Source: Cherax quadricarinatus | Taxonomy: Eukaryota; Arthropoda; Malacostraca; Decapoda; Parastacidae | Direction: 5' to 3' | Length of the DNA stretch: 64,000 nucleotides | Assembly (NCBI RefSeq): GCF_038502225.1 | Contig: NC_091346.1 | Location: 9,696,793-9,760,792, forward strand | Part shown: piece by piece, positions 35,273 through 48,300 of the stretch | Numbering within the stretch: the stretch's first letter is position 1 | How the letters are laid out: each line of letters begins with the position of its first letter | Program-made: the position numbers and the translations under genes | The notes under the pieces: generated by a model | Seen by the model: only the letters and a program-made list of their open reading frames with translations | Told to the model about the DNA's origin: nothing | Databases searched by the model: none

Positions 35273-35390
35273 AATGCGAATTTGAAAGTCATTTCCTATG
35301 AGGGGATAGAGCCGCTCGATGTAAGGTCATTGAAGCCATCTAAATGGAGTTGTAAAAGTTACGTGTCGAGCAATTGCAGATATGCGAAGG

Positions 35391-36132
35391 CCGAGGAAAC
35401 TCGGTCCTGCCCGTTAAGGGTATAACAATTTAAAATGATGCAAGGTTGTAATTGTTAAAAAAATAAATAAATACATATTTTTTAAATTTATTATACAAGT
35501 AGACATTATAAAAAACAAAAATGAAACTTGTTTCTGAACAATTTGTAAGCATTAAAAAAATAGAAATAGGAACTACTTATCAACAATGACACATTGCAAT
35601 GGGATACAACTTACAAATGAAATATTCCTGAGTTCCCTGAGAAAGAACAATAATTTTACATCACTAATTTCTGCAATGAAACTTTATGAAACAATTTCTA
35701 TCCTTCTTGATGCATAGATTTACTTTGCATGTGACAGAGGAAAATGAGGATGTGACATGATTATTCTTTTTGCTGTAATACTTGCATGCAAGCATCTTCT
35801 TGTTCAATTTCTGCTTTTGGATGGTGGCATAGCTTCCTCATCTGTTGACACCTCTGCATCTGGTGGCACGTATTCATCACCAATGTCCACCAATTCCAGG
35901 TCATCTGGGTCTTGATCTGAGTCATTTTTGTCCCAAACACAGACAGATTTTGACTTATCCTTGGAGGACTCACCATAGAACAATTTCTGATTGATCTGGA
36001 AGGACAATAAAGACGTTCTGTACACACCCAGATCATTACTGAATTCATATATACACTACCAAAATTTATGGAAATTTTTGTATACCGAAACTGAAAAACA
36101 TCACCTAAACAGGCAGGGCCGAGTGTACTCGG
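35391..36132. repeat. Short inverted repeat around an acidic open frame, possible DNA-transposon remnant
   Basis: The left arm 35391-35411 and right arm 36112-36132 are inverted copies of about 21 bp with few mismatches. Each arm is also a small hairpin (CCGAG and CTCGG around four bases). Between them a minus-strand frame (36025-35804) encodes a very acidic stretch (DSDQDPDDLELVDIGDEYVP). I do not recognise the protein. The arrangement recalls a small cut-and-paste element, but I see no transposase core and no clear target-site duplication. Confidence 0.4.
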
Positions 36133-36142
36133 TCCTCTTTTG

Positions 36143-36524
36143 TTGCACTTTTTTCATTTGCATGGTGCACTCTTATGCTTCACAACATATTTATATATCA
36201 AAATATAGCTAAACTATTCATTTATGCACTAGACACACAAATCAGTACTTTCCGACATTGCAGAGGGTGAAATGCAAGAGTATATGAGGAGCACTCGACG
36301 AAAAACACGAGTCTGGGCGACGCCAAGCTAGAAAGAAGTGTTTTCATTTTGCTCTCTCGACCAATGGGAAGCAAGGAGATGCCATCGCCTTTAGCTGGAG
36401 CGACTCAGGGAAGGCTAGTGATTGGTCAGAAATAGAGAATGGGAACCCAGATGCACTGGGGGAGCAGGAGGACACACGCAAAAACCATGCTCTCAGGACC
36501 GACATCTGGGTATCTTTAATTGTA
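36143..36524. other. Spacer without a recognised gene
   Basis: Short frames only. No motif recognised. Confidence 0.5.
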
Positions 36525-36664
36525 GATGTTTCACCAACCAGTGGCTTAATCAATACAGAATCTTGGACATAACGAAGACAGTAAAACTATATACAAAAGA
36601 TGAGGTATCAGTCCCTAAGCCTTGGTGTGTAGAGCACCGTAGTTGACGAGATTCTGGTGCACAA
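36525..36664 (+). repeat. Left arm of a 140-bp inverted repeat
   Basis: CACCAACCAGTGGCTTAATC, ATACAAAAGATGAGGTATCA and GATTCTGGTGCAC occur here in order and reappear inverted at 37594-37735. The spacer is about 930 bp. Confidence 0.85.
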
Positions 36665-36999
36665 CAGAGCAGAGGACTCATAGGTAAGGGCTCACTAGGG
36701 GCGAAGGGAAAATTGGGATAGGAGGAAGAAGATAGGTTGGGGAGAGGAAAATATCTTAAGGAGGAGGAAAAGTTTCAAGACTATACCCAACTGCTAATCA
36801 AGGGAAAACATAAAATGCAATGTCACTCTCGGGAGTACACCAATTCGCAACGACTGGACGCGGAACAGGCAGAGGTTACTGCAAAAGGCGGCTCAAACGA
36901 CTGTCGCAAGCACTTCAGCTTAAAACGCACAAAGACAGCTCTATGACAATGGCAGTTTTAGAATTGTTGGAATAGTTGGGCTAAATAAGTCAGGTAGTT

Positions 37000-37380
37000 T
37001 ATTTGTATTGAGATGGAGGTGCCGGGTCGTATAACGTTTGAAAGAGATTCACATCATTGTAAAGATGCCTAACAGTATCTCCTAAATATGTAGTCCAGTA
37101 GTCACGGTATGCTTCAAGTCTGTCAAGTTGTTTGTCACTGAGTGTCTTCCAGTATACGTTCAAAGTCGGTGTGTTAGTCATGAGGTGGAGAGATTCACTG
37201 GTGCAAAATCGTCCCACCTCACTCCCAACACCCAACGTAACGCACGATTCTGGATGCGTTGATATTTTAGAGAGTTTGTCTTGGCGGTTAACGTCAGAGC
37301 GAGTGGAGAGTAATAGAGTAGAGGTCGAATGAGAGCTTTGTACTTTGTTTATACTTTGGATTAGCTCATCTCAGTGGTGC
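37000..37380 (-). pseudogene. C-terminal RT fragment of a Jockey-like LINE (family F)
   Basis: The minus strand reads NSLKYQRIQNRALRWVLG and then VRWDDFAPVNLS. After a frame change come TNTPTLNVYWKTLSDKQLDR and LEAYRDYWTTYLGDT. This is the typical end of Jockey-type reverse transcriptases (IQNKALR..., then PPLNxYWxxLxxKxLD). Nothing of the palm domain is present. A frameshift and stops show it is dead. Confidence 0.65.
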
Positions 37381-37593
37381 ACTAGCAAAGAGGCTGGCGC
37401 TTAAATAGGCGTCAGTGGATAGGGACGTGTAGCAGACGAGGGCATAGTCACTGGTAGGCGGGATTCCCCAGTGGAAGTAGGTCAGACCCATGAGATGGGT
37501 TAGTGGTAGTAGTAGTTGCCGTAGCCGTGAAGAAGGTTATGTAGATGTCCTCTGAACCAAGACTCCCTTGGGTGTGACGTACTTCCTCCTTGC

Positions 37594-37735
37594 TTGTGCA
37601 CCAGAATCTCTTCAACTACAGTGCTCTACACACCAACTCCAAGGCTGAGGGACTGATACCTCATCTTTTGTATACAGTTCTTCTGTCTTCGTTGTGTCCT
37701 AGATTCTGTACTGATTAAGCCACTGGTTGGTGAAA
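37594..37735 (-). repeat. Right arm of the 140-bp inverted repeat
   Basis: Inverted counterpart of 36525-36664, with a few substitutions and a short extra block (CCAACT). It ends just before the TA microsatellite. The pair encloses a Jockey-like LINE fragment and may be the termini of a larger mobile element or two inverted copies of one dispersed repeat. Confidence 0.85.
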
Positions 37736-37763
37736 CGGTATTTTACACCATTCATGTACAACA

Positions 37764-38204
<441 letters not shown>

Positions 38205-38380
38205 AGAGATGAAGCAAGGGGAGAGGGAGAGAGGGAGGGAGGGAGGGAAGGAGAGAGGGAGGGAGAGAGGGAGGGAGGGAGAGAGGGAGGGAGAGTACTA
38301 AAAGGGAGAAAAATCATTATAAGGAAAGGGGAAAATGTGCTGGAGGGAAGGAAAGAGAAATCGAGATAGGAGGAAGGGTG

Positions 38381-38416
<36 letters not shown>

Positions 38417-38521
38417 AGAAAGAAAACGAGGGATAGAAAAATATGGATTGAGAAGGGGATGAAAGAGAGAAAAAATGAATACGAGGGGCAAGGAGAGAGG
38501 GAAGGAGACAGGGAAGGAGAC
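38205..38521. repeat. Polypurine low-complexity tract (GGGA/GA-rich)
   Basis: Almost pure A and G on the plus strand, with GAGGGAGGGAGGG runs and a GA microsatellite at about 38384-38412. It is not the 24-bp satellite. It is the left edge of the purine-rich island, and the truncated LINE E copy starts directly in it. Confidence 0.9.
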
Positions 38522-39375
38522 AGGGGAAATAGATGGCAAGTAACATTTGTACCTGAGAAAACACAAATGATGATGGTCTCTAGGCACCATGATGGTAATG
38601 CTGGTACAGTAATAAGGATGAATGAGAGGGTGTTGGCACCTGGAGAAGAAGTTGATATCCTTGGGGTGAAATTTGACTCCAAACTAACCATGAAGAACCA
38701 TGTAAATTTTGCAAACAAGGCAGCCAGGAAGCTTACAGCACTTCGCCGTATCTCGCATTTGCTTGACAGTAGGGGTTGCAAGATTCTGTATGAAGGACAA
38801 GTGCGCTCACACCTTGAGTATGCTCAACTTTCTTGGTTTGCCTGCCCCCCTCTCCATCTGCGACTGTTGACAGAGTAGAGAACAGAGCAAGACGTCTCAT
38901 CTCTCGCCTGGACTCATCCTGGATAGATCTGTCATGTTAGCAGAGCCTTCAACACAGGAGAGATGTGGGTGGCCTTACTGTTATGTACAAGGCCAATATT
39001 GTCAAAGTACCACACTTGGATCCACTTCGAGGACAGCGTGAAACAAGCTTTTATGCCACAAGACGGGTAGAAAGCAGCAACTTCACTCTGGCTGTACCCT
39101 TCTCCAGAACATCACTCCATCTGAGATCATACATACCCAGGATGACTCGAGTATGGAACACATTCGTACAGCATAATGATGTCAACGAGATAAAGTCAGT
39201 TGATCAAACGAAAATGTTGCCCCACAGATGGCTCCAACTTCATCCTGCTCCCTACTTGTATGTCTCATAACAATAAAAATCCTTTCAAATGAGCTGATGT
39301 AGGTAACAGATCTTAGCTTCTCAATAAAGTTAGGGATCCTTAACCTTGTCAAACCCTGTGTAAAAATGAAAAAAA
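38522..39375 (+). mobile_element. 5'-truncated LINE family E copy
   Basis: Begins at GGGGAAATAGATGGCAAG and matches 51738-52615 of the long copy almost base for base: QVTFVPEKTQMMMVSRHHDG, EEVDILGVKFDSKLTMKNHV, RRISHLLDSRGCKILYE, and after breaks GGLTVMYKANIVKVPHLDPL to the same stop at the C-terminus PYLYVS. A one-base deletion near 38868 and a stop near 38940 disable it. The 3' UTR carries CAATAAA followed by AGGGATCCTTAACCTTGTCA and a short A-rich end. It is flanked by purine DNA on both sides (GGAGACAGGG on both sides, not unambiguously a target-site duplication). Confidence 0.93.
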
Positions 39376-42300
39376 AGGAGACAGGGAAGGAAAAGTGGGA
39401 TGAAGGAGTGAACACGGGATAAAGGGAGGGAAGCAGGAAACAAGAGTGGGAGGGAAGCAGGAAAGAAGGGAGAGAAGCAGGAAAGAAGGGTGGGAGGGAA
39501 GCAGGAAAGAAGGGAGAGAAGCAGGAAAGAAGGGTGGGAGGGAAGCAGGAAAGAAGGGTGGGAGGGAAGCCGGAAACAAGAGTGGGAGGGAAGCAGGAAA
39601 GAAGGGAGAGAAGCAGAAAAGACGGGGGGGAGGGAAGCAGGAAAGAAGGGTGGGAGGGAAGCAGGAAACAAGAGTGGGAGGGAAGCCGTAAAGAAGGGAG
39701 AGAAGCAGGAAAGAAGGGTGGGATGGAAACAGGAAAGAAGGGTGGGAGGGAAGCAGGAAACAAGAGTGGGAGGGAAGCAGGAAAGAAGGGAGAGTAAAGG
39801 AAAGAAGGGAGGGAGGGAAGCAGGAAAGAAGGGTGGAAGGAAACAGGAAAGAAGGGAGGGAGGAAAGCAGGAAAGAAGGGAGGGAGGGAGGGAAGCAGGA
39901 AAGAAGGAAGTGAGCGAAGCAGGAAAGAAGGCAGGGGGGGAAGCAGGAAAAAAGGGAGGGAGTGATGCAGGAAAGAAGGGAGGGAGGGAAGCAGGAAAGA
40001 AGGGAGGGAGGGAAGCAGGAAAGAAGGGAGGGAGGGAAGCAGGAAAGCAGGGAGGGAGGGAAGCAGGAAAGAAGGGAGGGAGGTAAGCAGGAAAGACGGG
40101 CGGGAGGGAAGCAGGAAATAAGGGAGGGAGGGAAGCAGGAGAGAAGGGTGGGAGGGAAGGAGGAAAGAAGGGTGGGAGTGAAGCTGGAAAGATGGGCGGG
40201 AGTGAAGTAGGAAAGAAGGGTGGGAGGGAAGCAGGAAAGAAGGGCGGGAGTGAAGCAGGAAAGAAGGGATGGAGGGAAGCAGGAAAGAAGCAAGAAAGAA
40301 GGGAGGGCAGGAAGCAGGAAAGAAGGGCGGGAGGGAAGCAGGAAAGAAGGGCGGGAGGGAAGCAGGAAAGAAGGGTGGGAGGGAAGCAGGAAAGAAAGGT
40401 GGAAGGGAAGCAGGAAAGAAGGGCGGGAGGGAAGCAGGAAACAAGGGTGGGAGGGAAGCAGGAAAGAAGGGTGGGAGGGAAGCAGGAAAGAAGGGTGGGA
40501 GGGAAGCAGGAAAGAAGGGTGGGAGGGAAGCAGGAAAGAAGGGTGGGAGGGAAGCAGTAAAGAAAAGTGGGAGGGAAGCAGGAAAGAAGGGTGGGAGGGA
40601 AGCAGGAAATAAGGGTGGGAGGGAAGCAGGAAAGAAGGGAGAGAAGCAGGAAAGGAGGAAGGGAGAGAAAGGAAGGGAGGGAAGCAGGAAAAAAGGGTGG
40701 GAGGGAAGCAGGAAAGGAGGAAGGGAAGCAGGAAAGAAGAGGGAGGGAAGCAGGAAAGAAGAGTGGGAGGGAAGCAGGAAAGAAAGGAGGGAGGGAAGCA
40801 GGAAGGAAGGGAGGGAGGGAAGTAGGAAAGAAGGGAGGGAGAGAAGTAGGAAGGAAGGGAAGGAGGGAAGCAGGAAAGAAGGGAGGTAATCAGGAAAGAA
40901 AGGAGGGAGGGAAGCAGTAAAGAAGGGAGGGAAGCAGTAAAGAAGGGAGGGAGGGAAGCAAGAAAGAAGGGATGGAAGGAAACAGGAAAGAAGGGAGGGA
41001 GGAAAGCAGGAAAAAAGGGAGGGAGGGAGGGAGGGAAGCAGGAAAGAAGGCAGGGGGTGAAGCAGGAAAGAAGGGAGGGAGGGAAGCAGGAAAGAAGGCA
41101 GGGGGTGAAGCAGGAAAGAAGGGAGGGAGGGAAGCAGGAAAGAAGGGAGGGAAGCAGTAAAGAAGGGAGGGAGGGAAGCAGGAAAGAAGGGTGGCAGGGA
41201 AGCAGGAAAGAAGGGTGGGAGGAAGCAGGAAAGAAGGGTGGGAGGGAAGCAGGAAAGAAGGGTGGGAGGAAAGCAGGAAAGAAGGGAGGGTGGGAAGCAG
41301 GAAAGAAGGGAGGGAGAGAAGCAGGAAAGAAGGGAGGGAGGGAAGCAGGAAAGAAGGGAGGGAAGCAGGAAAGAAGGGAGTGAGCGAAGCAGGAAATAAG
41401 AGAGGGAGGGAAGCAGAAAAGAGGGGAGGGAGGGAAGCAGGAAAGAAGGGAGGGAGGGAAGCAGGAAAGAAGGGAGGGAGGGAAGCAGGAAAGAAGGGAG
41501 GGAGGGAAGCAGGAAAGAAGGGAGGGTGGGAAGCAGGAAAGAAGGGAGGGAGGGAAGCAGGAAAGAAGGGAGGGAGGGAAGCAGGAAAGAAGGGAGGGAG
41601 GGAAGCAGGAAAGAAGGGAGGGAGGGAAGCAGGAAAGAAGGGAGGGAGGGAAGCAGGAAAGAAGGGAGGGAGGGAAGCAGGAAAGAAGGGAGGGAGGGAA
41701 GCAGGAAAGAAGGGAGGGAGGGAAGCAGAAAAGAAGGGAGGGAGGGAAGCAGGAAAGAAGGGAGTGGGCGAAGCAGGAAAGAAGGGAGTGAGCGAAGCAG
41801 GAAATAAGAGACGGAGGGAAGCAGAAAAGAAGGGCGGGAGGGAAGCAGGAAAGAAGGGAGGGAGGGAAGCAGGAAAGAAGGGAGGGAGGGAAGCAGGAAA
41901 GACGGGAGGGAGGGAACCAGGAAATAAGGGAGGGTGGGAAGCAGGAAAGAAGTGTGGGAGGTAAGCAGGACAGGAGGCTGGGAGGGACGCAGGAAAGAAG
42001 GGAGGGAGGGAAGCAGGAAAGAAGGGAGGGAGGGAAGCAGGAAAGAAGGGAGGGAGGGAAGCACGAAAGAAGGGAGGGAGGGAAGCAGGAAAGAAGGGAG
42101 GAAAGGAAGCAGGAAAGAAGAGAGGGAAGCAGTAAAGAAGGGAGGGTGGGAAGCAGTAAAGAAGGGTGGGAGGGAAGCAGCAAAGAAGGGAGGGAGGGAA
42201 GCAGGAAAGAAGGGAGGGAGGGAAGCAGGAAAGAAGGGAGGGATGGAAGCAGGAAAGAAGGGAGGGAGGGAAGCAGGAAAGAAGGGAGGGAGGGAAGCAG

Positions 42301-45300
42301 GAAAGAAGGGAGGGAGGGAAGCAGGAAAGAAGGGATGGGGGGAAGCAGGAAAGCAGGGCGGGAGGGAAGCAGGAAAGAAGGGAGGGAGGGAAGCAGGAAA
42401 GAAGGTAGGGAGGGAAGCAGGAAAGAAGGGAGGGAGGGAAGCAGGAAAGAAGGGAGGGAGGGAAGCAGGAAAGAAGGGAGGGAGGGAAGCAGGAAAGAAG
42501 GGAGGGAGGGAAGCAGGAGAGAAGGGTGGGAGGGAAGGAGGAAAGAAGGGTGGGAGTGAAGCAGGAAAGAAGGGCGGGAGTGAAGTAGGAAAGAAGGGAG
42601 GGAGGGAAGCAGGAAAGAAGGGCGGGAGTGAAGCAGGAAAGAAGGGAGGGAGGGAAGCAGGAAAGAAGCAAGAAAGAAGGGAGGGCGAGAAGCAGGAAAG
42701 AAGGGTGGGAGGGAAGCAGCAAAGAAGGGCGGGAGGGAAGCAGGAAAGAAGGGCGGGAGGGAAGCAGGAAAGAAGGGAGGGAGGGAAGCAGGAAAGAAGG
42801 GAGGGATGGAAGCAGGAAAGAAGGGAGGGAGGGAAGCAGGAAAGAAGGGAGGGACGGAAGCAGGAAAGAAGGGAGGGTGGGAAGCAGGAAAGAAGGGAGG
42901 GAGGGAAGCAGGGAAGAAGGGAGGGAGGGAAGCAGGAAAGAAGGGAGGGAGGTAAGCAGGAATGAAGGGAGGGAGGGACGCAGGAAAGAAGGGAGGGAGG
43001 GAAGCAGGCAAGAAGGGAGGGAGGGAAGCAGGAAAGAAGGGAGGGAGGGAAGCAGGAAAGAAGGGAGGGTGGGAAGCAGGAAAGAAGGGAGGGAGGGAAG
43101 CAGGAAAGAAGGGAGGGAGGGAAGCAGGAAAGAAGGGAGGGAGGGAAGCAGGAAAGAAGGCTGGGAGGGAAGCAGGAAAGAAGGGAGGTAGGGAAGCAGG
43201 AAAGAAGGGAGGGAGGGAAGCAGGAAAGAAGGGTGGGAGGGAAGCAGGAAAGATGGGTGGGAGGGAAGCAGGAAAGAAGGGTGGGAGGGAAGCAGGAAAG
43301 GAGGGTGGGAGGGAAGCAGGAAAGAAGGGAGGTAGGGAAGCAGGAAAGAAGGGAGGGAGAGAAGCAGGAAAGAAGGGAGGGAAGCAGGAAAGAAGGGAGG
43401 GTGGGAAGCAGGAAAGAAGGGTGGGAGGGAAGCAGGAAAGAAGGGTGGGAGGGAAGCAGAAAAGAAGGGAGGGAGGGAAGCAGGAAAGATGGGAGGGAGG
43501 GAAGCAGGAAAGAAGGGAGGGAGGGAAGCAGGAAAGAAGGGAGGGAGGGAAGCAGGAAAGAAGGGAGGGAGGGAAGCAGGAAAGAAGGGAGGGAGGGAAG
43601 CAGGAAAGAAGGGATGGGGGGAAGCAGGAAAGCAGGGAGGGAGGGAAGCGGGAAAGAAGGGAGGGAGGGAAGCAGGAAAGAAGGGAGGGAAGCAGGAAAG
43701 AAGGGAGGGAGGGAAGCAGGAAAGAAGGGTGGGAGGGAAGCAGGAAAGAAGGGTGGGAGGGAAGCAGGAAAGAAGGGAGGGAGGGAAGCAGGAAAGAAGG
43801 GAGGGAGGGAAGCAGGAAAGAAGGGTGGGAGGGAAGCAGGAAAGAAGGGAGGGAGGGAAGCAGGAAAGAAGGGTGGGAGGGAAGCAGGAAAGAAGGGATG
43901 GTGGGAAGCAGGAAAGAAGGGAGGGAGGGAAGCAGGAAAGAAGGGTGGGAGGGAAGCAGGAAAGAAGGGAGGGAGGGAAGCAGGAAAGAAGGGAGGGAGG
44001 GAAGCAGGAAAGAAGGGTGGGAGGTAAGCTGGAAAGAAGGGAGGGAGGGAAGCAGGAAAGAAGGGAAGGAGGTAAGCAGGAAAGAAGGGAGGGAGGGAAG
44101 CAGGAAAGAAGGGAGGTAGGGAAGCAGGAAAGAAGGGTGGGAGGGAAGCAGGAAAGAAGGGTGGGAGTGAAGCAGGAAAGAAGGGCGGGAGTGAAGTAGG
44201 AAAGAAGGGAGGGAGGGAAGAAGGAAAGAAGGGCGGGAGTGAAGCAGGAAAGAAGGGAGGGAGGGAAGCAGGAAAGAAGCAAGAAAGAAGGGAGGGCGAG
44301 AAGCAGGAAAGAAGGGCGGGAGGGAAGCAGAAAAGAAGGGCGGGAGGGAAGCAGGAAAGAAGGGCGGGAGGGAAGCAGGAAAGAAGGGAGGTAGGGAAGC
44401 AGGAAAGAAGGGAGGGATGGAAGCAGGAAAGAAGGGAGGGAGGTAAGCAGGAAAGAAGGGAGGGAGGGAAGCAGGAAAGAAGGGAGGGAGGGAAGCAGGA
44501 AAGAAGCAAGAAAGAAGGGAGGGCGAGAAGCAGGAAAGAAGGGTGGGAGGGAAGCAGGAAAGAAGGGCGGGAGGGAAGCAGGAAAGAAGGGCGGGAGGGA
44601 AGCAGGAAAGAAGGGAGGTAGGGAAGCAGGAAAGAAGGGAGGGATGGAAGCAGGAAAGAAGGGAGGGAGGGAAGCAGGAAAGAAGGGAGGGAGGGAGGCA
44701 GGACCGAGGGGAGGGTGGGAAGCAGGAAAGAAGAGTGGGAGGGAAGCAGGAAAGAAAGGAGGGAGGGAAGCAGGAAGGAAGGGAGGGAGGTAAGCAGGAA
44801 AGAAGGGAGGGAGGGAAGCAGGAAAGAAGGGAGGGAGGGAAGCAGGAAAGAAGGGAGGGAGGGAAGCAGGAAAGAAGGGAGGGAGGGAAGCAGGAAAGAA
44901 GGGAGGGTGGGACGCAGGAAAGGGAGGGAGGGAAGCAGGAAAGAAGGGAGGGAGGGAAGCAGGAAAGAAGGGAGGGAGGGAAGCAAGAAAGAAGGGAGGG
45001 AGGGAAGCAGGAAAGAAGGGAGGTAGGGAAGCAGGAAAGAAGGGAGGGAGGGAAGCAGGAAAGAAGGGTGGGAGGGAATCAGGAAAGAAGGGTGGGAGGG
45101 AAGCAGGAAAGAAGGGTGGGAGGGAAGCACTAATGAAGGGTGGGAGGGAAGCAGGAAAGAAGGGAGGGAGAGAAGCAGGAAAGAAGGGAGGGAAGCAGGA
45201 AAGAAGGGAGGGTGGGAAGCAGGAAAGAAGGGTGGGAGGGAAGCAGGAAAGAAGGGTGGGAGGGAAGCAGGAAAGAAGGGAGGGAGGGAAGCAGGAAAGA

Positions 45301-48300
45301 AGGGAGGGAGCGAAGCAGGAAAGAAGGGAGGGAGGGAAGCAGGAAAGAAGGGAGGGAGGGAAGCAGGAAAGAAGGGAGGGTGGGAAGCAGGAAAGAAGGG
45401 AGTGAGCGGAGCAGGAAAGAAGGGATGGGGGGAAGCAGGAAAGAAGGGAGGGAGGGAAGCAGGAAAGAAGGGAGGGAGAGAAGCAGGAAAGAAGGGAGGG
45501 AGAGAAGCAGGAAAGAAGGGAGGGAAGCAGGAAAGAAGGGAGGGTGGGAAGCAGGAAAGAAGGGTGGGAGGGAAGCAGGAAAGAAGGGTGGGAGGGAAGC
45601 AGGAAAGAAGGGAGGGAGGGAAGCAGGAAAGAAGGGAGGGAGCGAAGCAGGAAAGAAGGGAGGGAGCGAAGCAGGAAAGAAGGGAGGGAGGGAAGCAGGA
45701 GAGAAGGGAGGGAGGGAAGCAGGAAAGAAGGGATGGGGGGAAGCAGGAAAGCAGGGAGGGAGGGAAGCAGGAAAGAAGGGAGGGAGGGAAGCAGGAAAGA
45801 AGGGAGGGAGGGAAGCAGGAAAGAAGGGAGGGAGGGAAGCAGGAAAGAAGGGAAGTAGGTAAGCAGGAAAGAAGGGAGGGAGGTAAGCAGGAAAGTAGGG
45901 ATGGAGGTAAGCAGGAAAGAAGGGAGGGAGGGAAGCAGGAAAGAAGGGAGGGAGGGAAGCAGGAGAGAAGGGTGGGAGGGAAGGAGGAAAGAAGGGTGGG
46001 AGTGAAGCAGGAAAGAAGGGCGGGAGTGAAGTAGGAAAGAAGGGAGGGAGGGAAGCAGGAAAGAAGGGCGGGAGTGAAGCAGGAAAGAAGGGAGGGAGGG
46101 AAGCAGGAAAGAAGCAAGAAAGAAGGGAGGGCGAGAAGCAGGAAAGAAGGGTGGGAGGGAAGCAGAAAAGAAGGGCGGGAGGGAAGCAGGAAAGAAGGGC
46201 GGGAGGGAAGCAGGAAAGAAGGGAGGTAGGGAAGCAGGAAAGAAGGGAGGGATGGAAGCAGGAAAGAAGGGAGGGAGGGAAGCAGGAAAGAAGTGAGGGA
46301 GGGAAGCAGGAAAGAAGGGAGGGAGGTAAGCAGGAAAGAAGGGTGGGAGGGAAGCAGGAAAGAAGGGAGGGAGGGAAGCAGGCAAGAAGGGAGGGCGGGT
46401 AGCAGGAAAGAAGGGAGGGAGGGAAGCAGGAGAGAAGGGTGGGAGGGAAGGAGGAAAGAAGGGTGGGAGTGAAGCAGGAAAGAAGGGCGGGAGTGAAGTA
46501 GGAAAGAAGGGAGGGAGGGAAGCAGGAAAGAAGGGCGGGCGTGAAGCAGGAAAGAAGGGTGGGAGGGAAGCAGGAAAGAAGCAAGAAAGAAGGGAGGGCG
46601 AGAAGCAGGAAAGAAGGGCGGGAGGGAAGCAGGAAAGAAGGGCGGGAGGGAAGCAGGAAAGAAGGGCGGGAGGGAAGCAGGAAAGAAGGGAGGTAGGGAA
46701 GCAGGAAAGAAGGGAGGGATGGAAGCAGGAAATAAGGGAGGGAGGGAAGCAGGAAAGAAGGGAGGGAGGGAAGCAGGAAAGAAGGGAGGGAGGGAAGCAG
46801 GAAAGAAGGGAGGGAGGGAAGCAGAAAAGAAGGGAGGGGTGGAAGCAGGAAAGAAGGGAGTGGGCGAAGCAGGAAAGAAGGGAGTTGACGAAGCAGGAAA
46901 TAAGGGAGTGAGGGAAGCAGAAAAGAGGGGAGGGAGGGAAGCAGGAAAGAAGGGAGGGAGGGAAGCAGGAAAGAAGGGAGGGCGGGTAGCAGGAAAGAAG
47001 GGAGGGAGGGAAGCAGGAAAGAAGGGAGGGTGGGAAGCAGGAAAGAAGGGTGGGAGGGAAGCAGGAAAGAAGGGTGGGAGGAAAGCAGGAAAGAAGGGTG
47101 GGAGGGAAGCAGGAAAGGAGGGTGGGTGGGAAGCAGGAAAGAAGGGAGGGAGGGAAGCAGGAAAGAAGGGAGGGAGAGAAGCAGGAAAGAAGGGAGGGAA
47201 GCAGGAAAGAAGGGAGGGTGGGAAGCAGGACAGAAGGGTGGGAGGGAAGCAGGAAAGAAGGGTGGGAGGGAAGCAGGAAAGAAGGGAGGGAGGGAAGCAG
47301 GAAAGAAGGGAGGGAGCGAAGCAGGAAAGAAGGGAGGGAGGGAAGCAGGAAAGAAGGGAGGGAGGGAAGCAGGAAAGAAGGGAGGGAGGGAAGCAGGAAA
47401 GAAGGGATGGGGGGAAGCAGGAAAGCAGGGAGGGAGGGAAGCAGGAAAGAAGGGAGGGAGGGAAGCAGGAAAGAAGGGAGGGAGGGAAGCAGGAAAGAAG
47501 GGAAGTAGGTAAGCAGGAAAGAAGGGAGGGAGAGAAGCAGGAAAGAAGGGAGGGTGGGAAGCAGGAGAGAAGGGTGGGAGGGAAGGAGGAAAGAAGGGTG
47601 GGAGTGAAGCAGGAAAGAAGGGCGGGAGTGAAGTAGGAAAGAAGGGAGGGAGGGAAGCAGGAAAGAAGGGCGGGAGTGAAGCAGTAAAGAAGGGAGGGAG
47701 GGAAGCAGGAAAGAAGGGCGGGAGGTAAGCAGGAAAGAAGGGAGGGAGTGAAGCAGTAAAGAAGGGAGGGAGGGAAGCAGGAAAGAAGGGAGGACGGGTA
47801 GCAGGAAAGATGGGAGGGAGGGAAGCAGGAAAGAAGGGCGGGTGGGAAGCAGGAAAGAAGGGAGGGAGGGAAGCAGGAAAGAAGGGAGGGAGGGAAGCAG
47901 GAAAGAAGGGAGGGAGGGAAGCAAGAAAGAAGGGAGGTAGGGAAGCAGGAAAGAAGGGAGGTAGGGAAGCAGGAAAGAAGAGAGGGAGGGAAGCAGGAAA
48001 GAAAGGAGGGAGGGAAGCAGGAAAGAAGGGAGGGAAGCAGGAAAGAAGGGAGGGAGGGAAGCAGGAAAGAAGGGAGGGAGGGAAGCAGGAAAGAAGGGAG
48101 GGAGGGAAGCAGGTAAGAAGGGAGGGATGGAAGCAGGAAAGAAGGGAGGGAGGGAAGCAGAAAAGAAGGGAGGGAGGGAAGCAGGAAAGAAGGGAGGGAT
48201 GGAAGCAGGAAAGAAGGGTGGGAGGGAAGCAGGAAAGAAGGGAGGGAGGGAAGCAAGAAAGGAGGGATGGAAGCAGGAAAGAAGGGAGGGAGGGAAGCAG

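Noticed and set aside
35391..36132. piggyBac transposon with TTAA target duplications
   Set aside because: A TTAA lies near the left arm (about 35414) but not in the right position relative to the arm, no matching TTAA is seen on the right, and no DDD transposase core is present.
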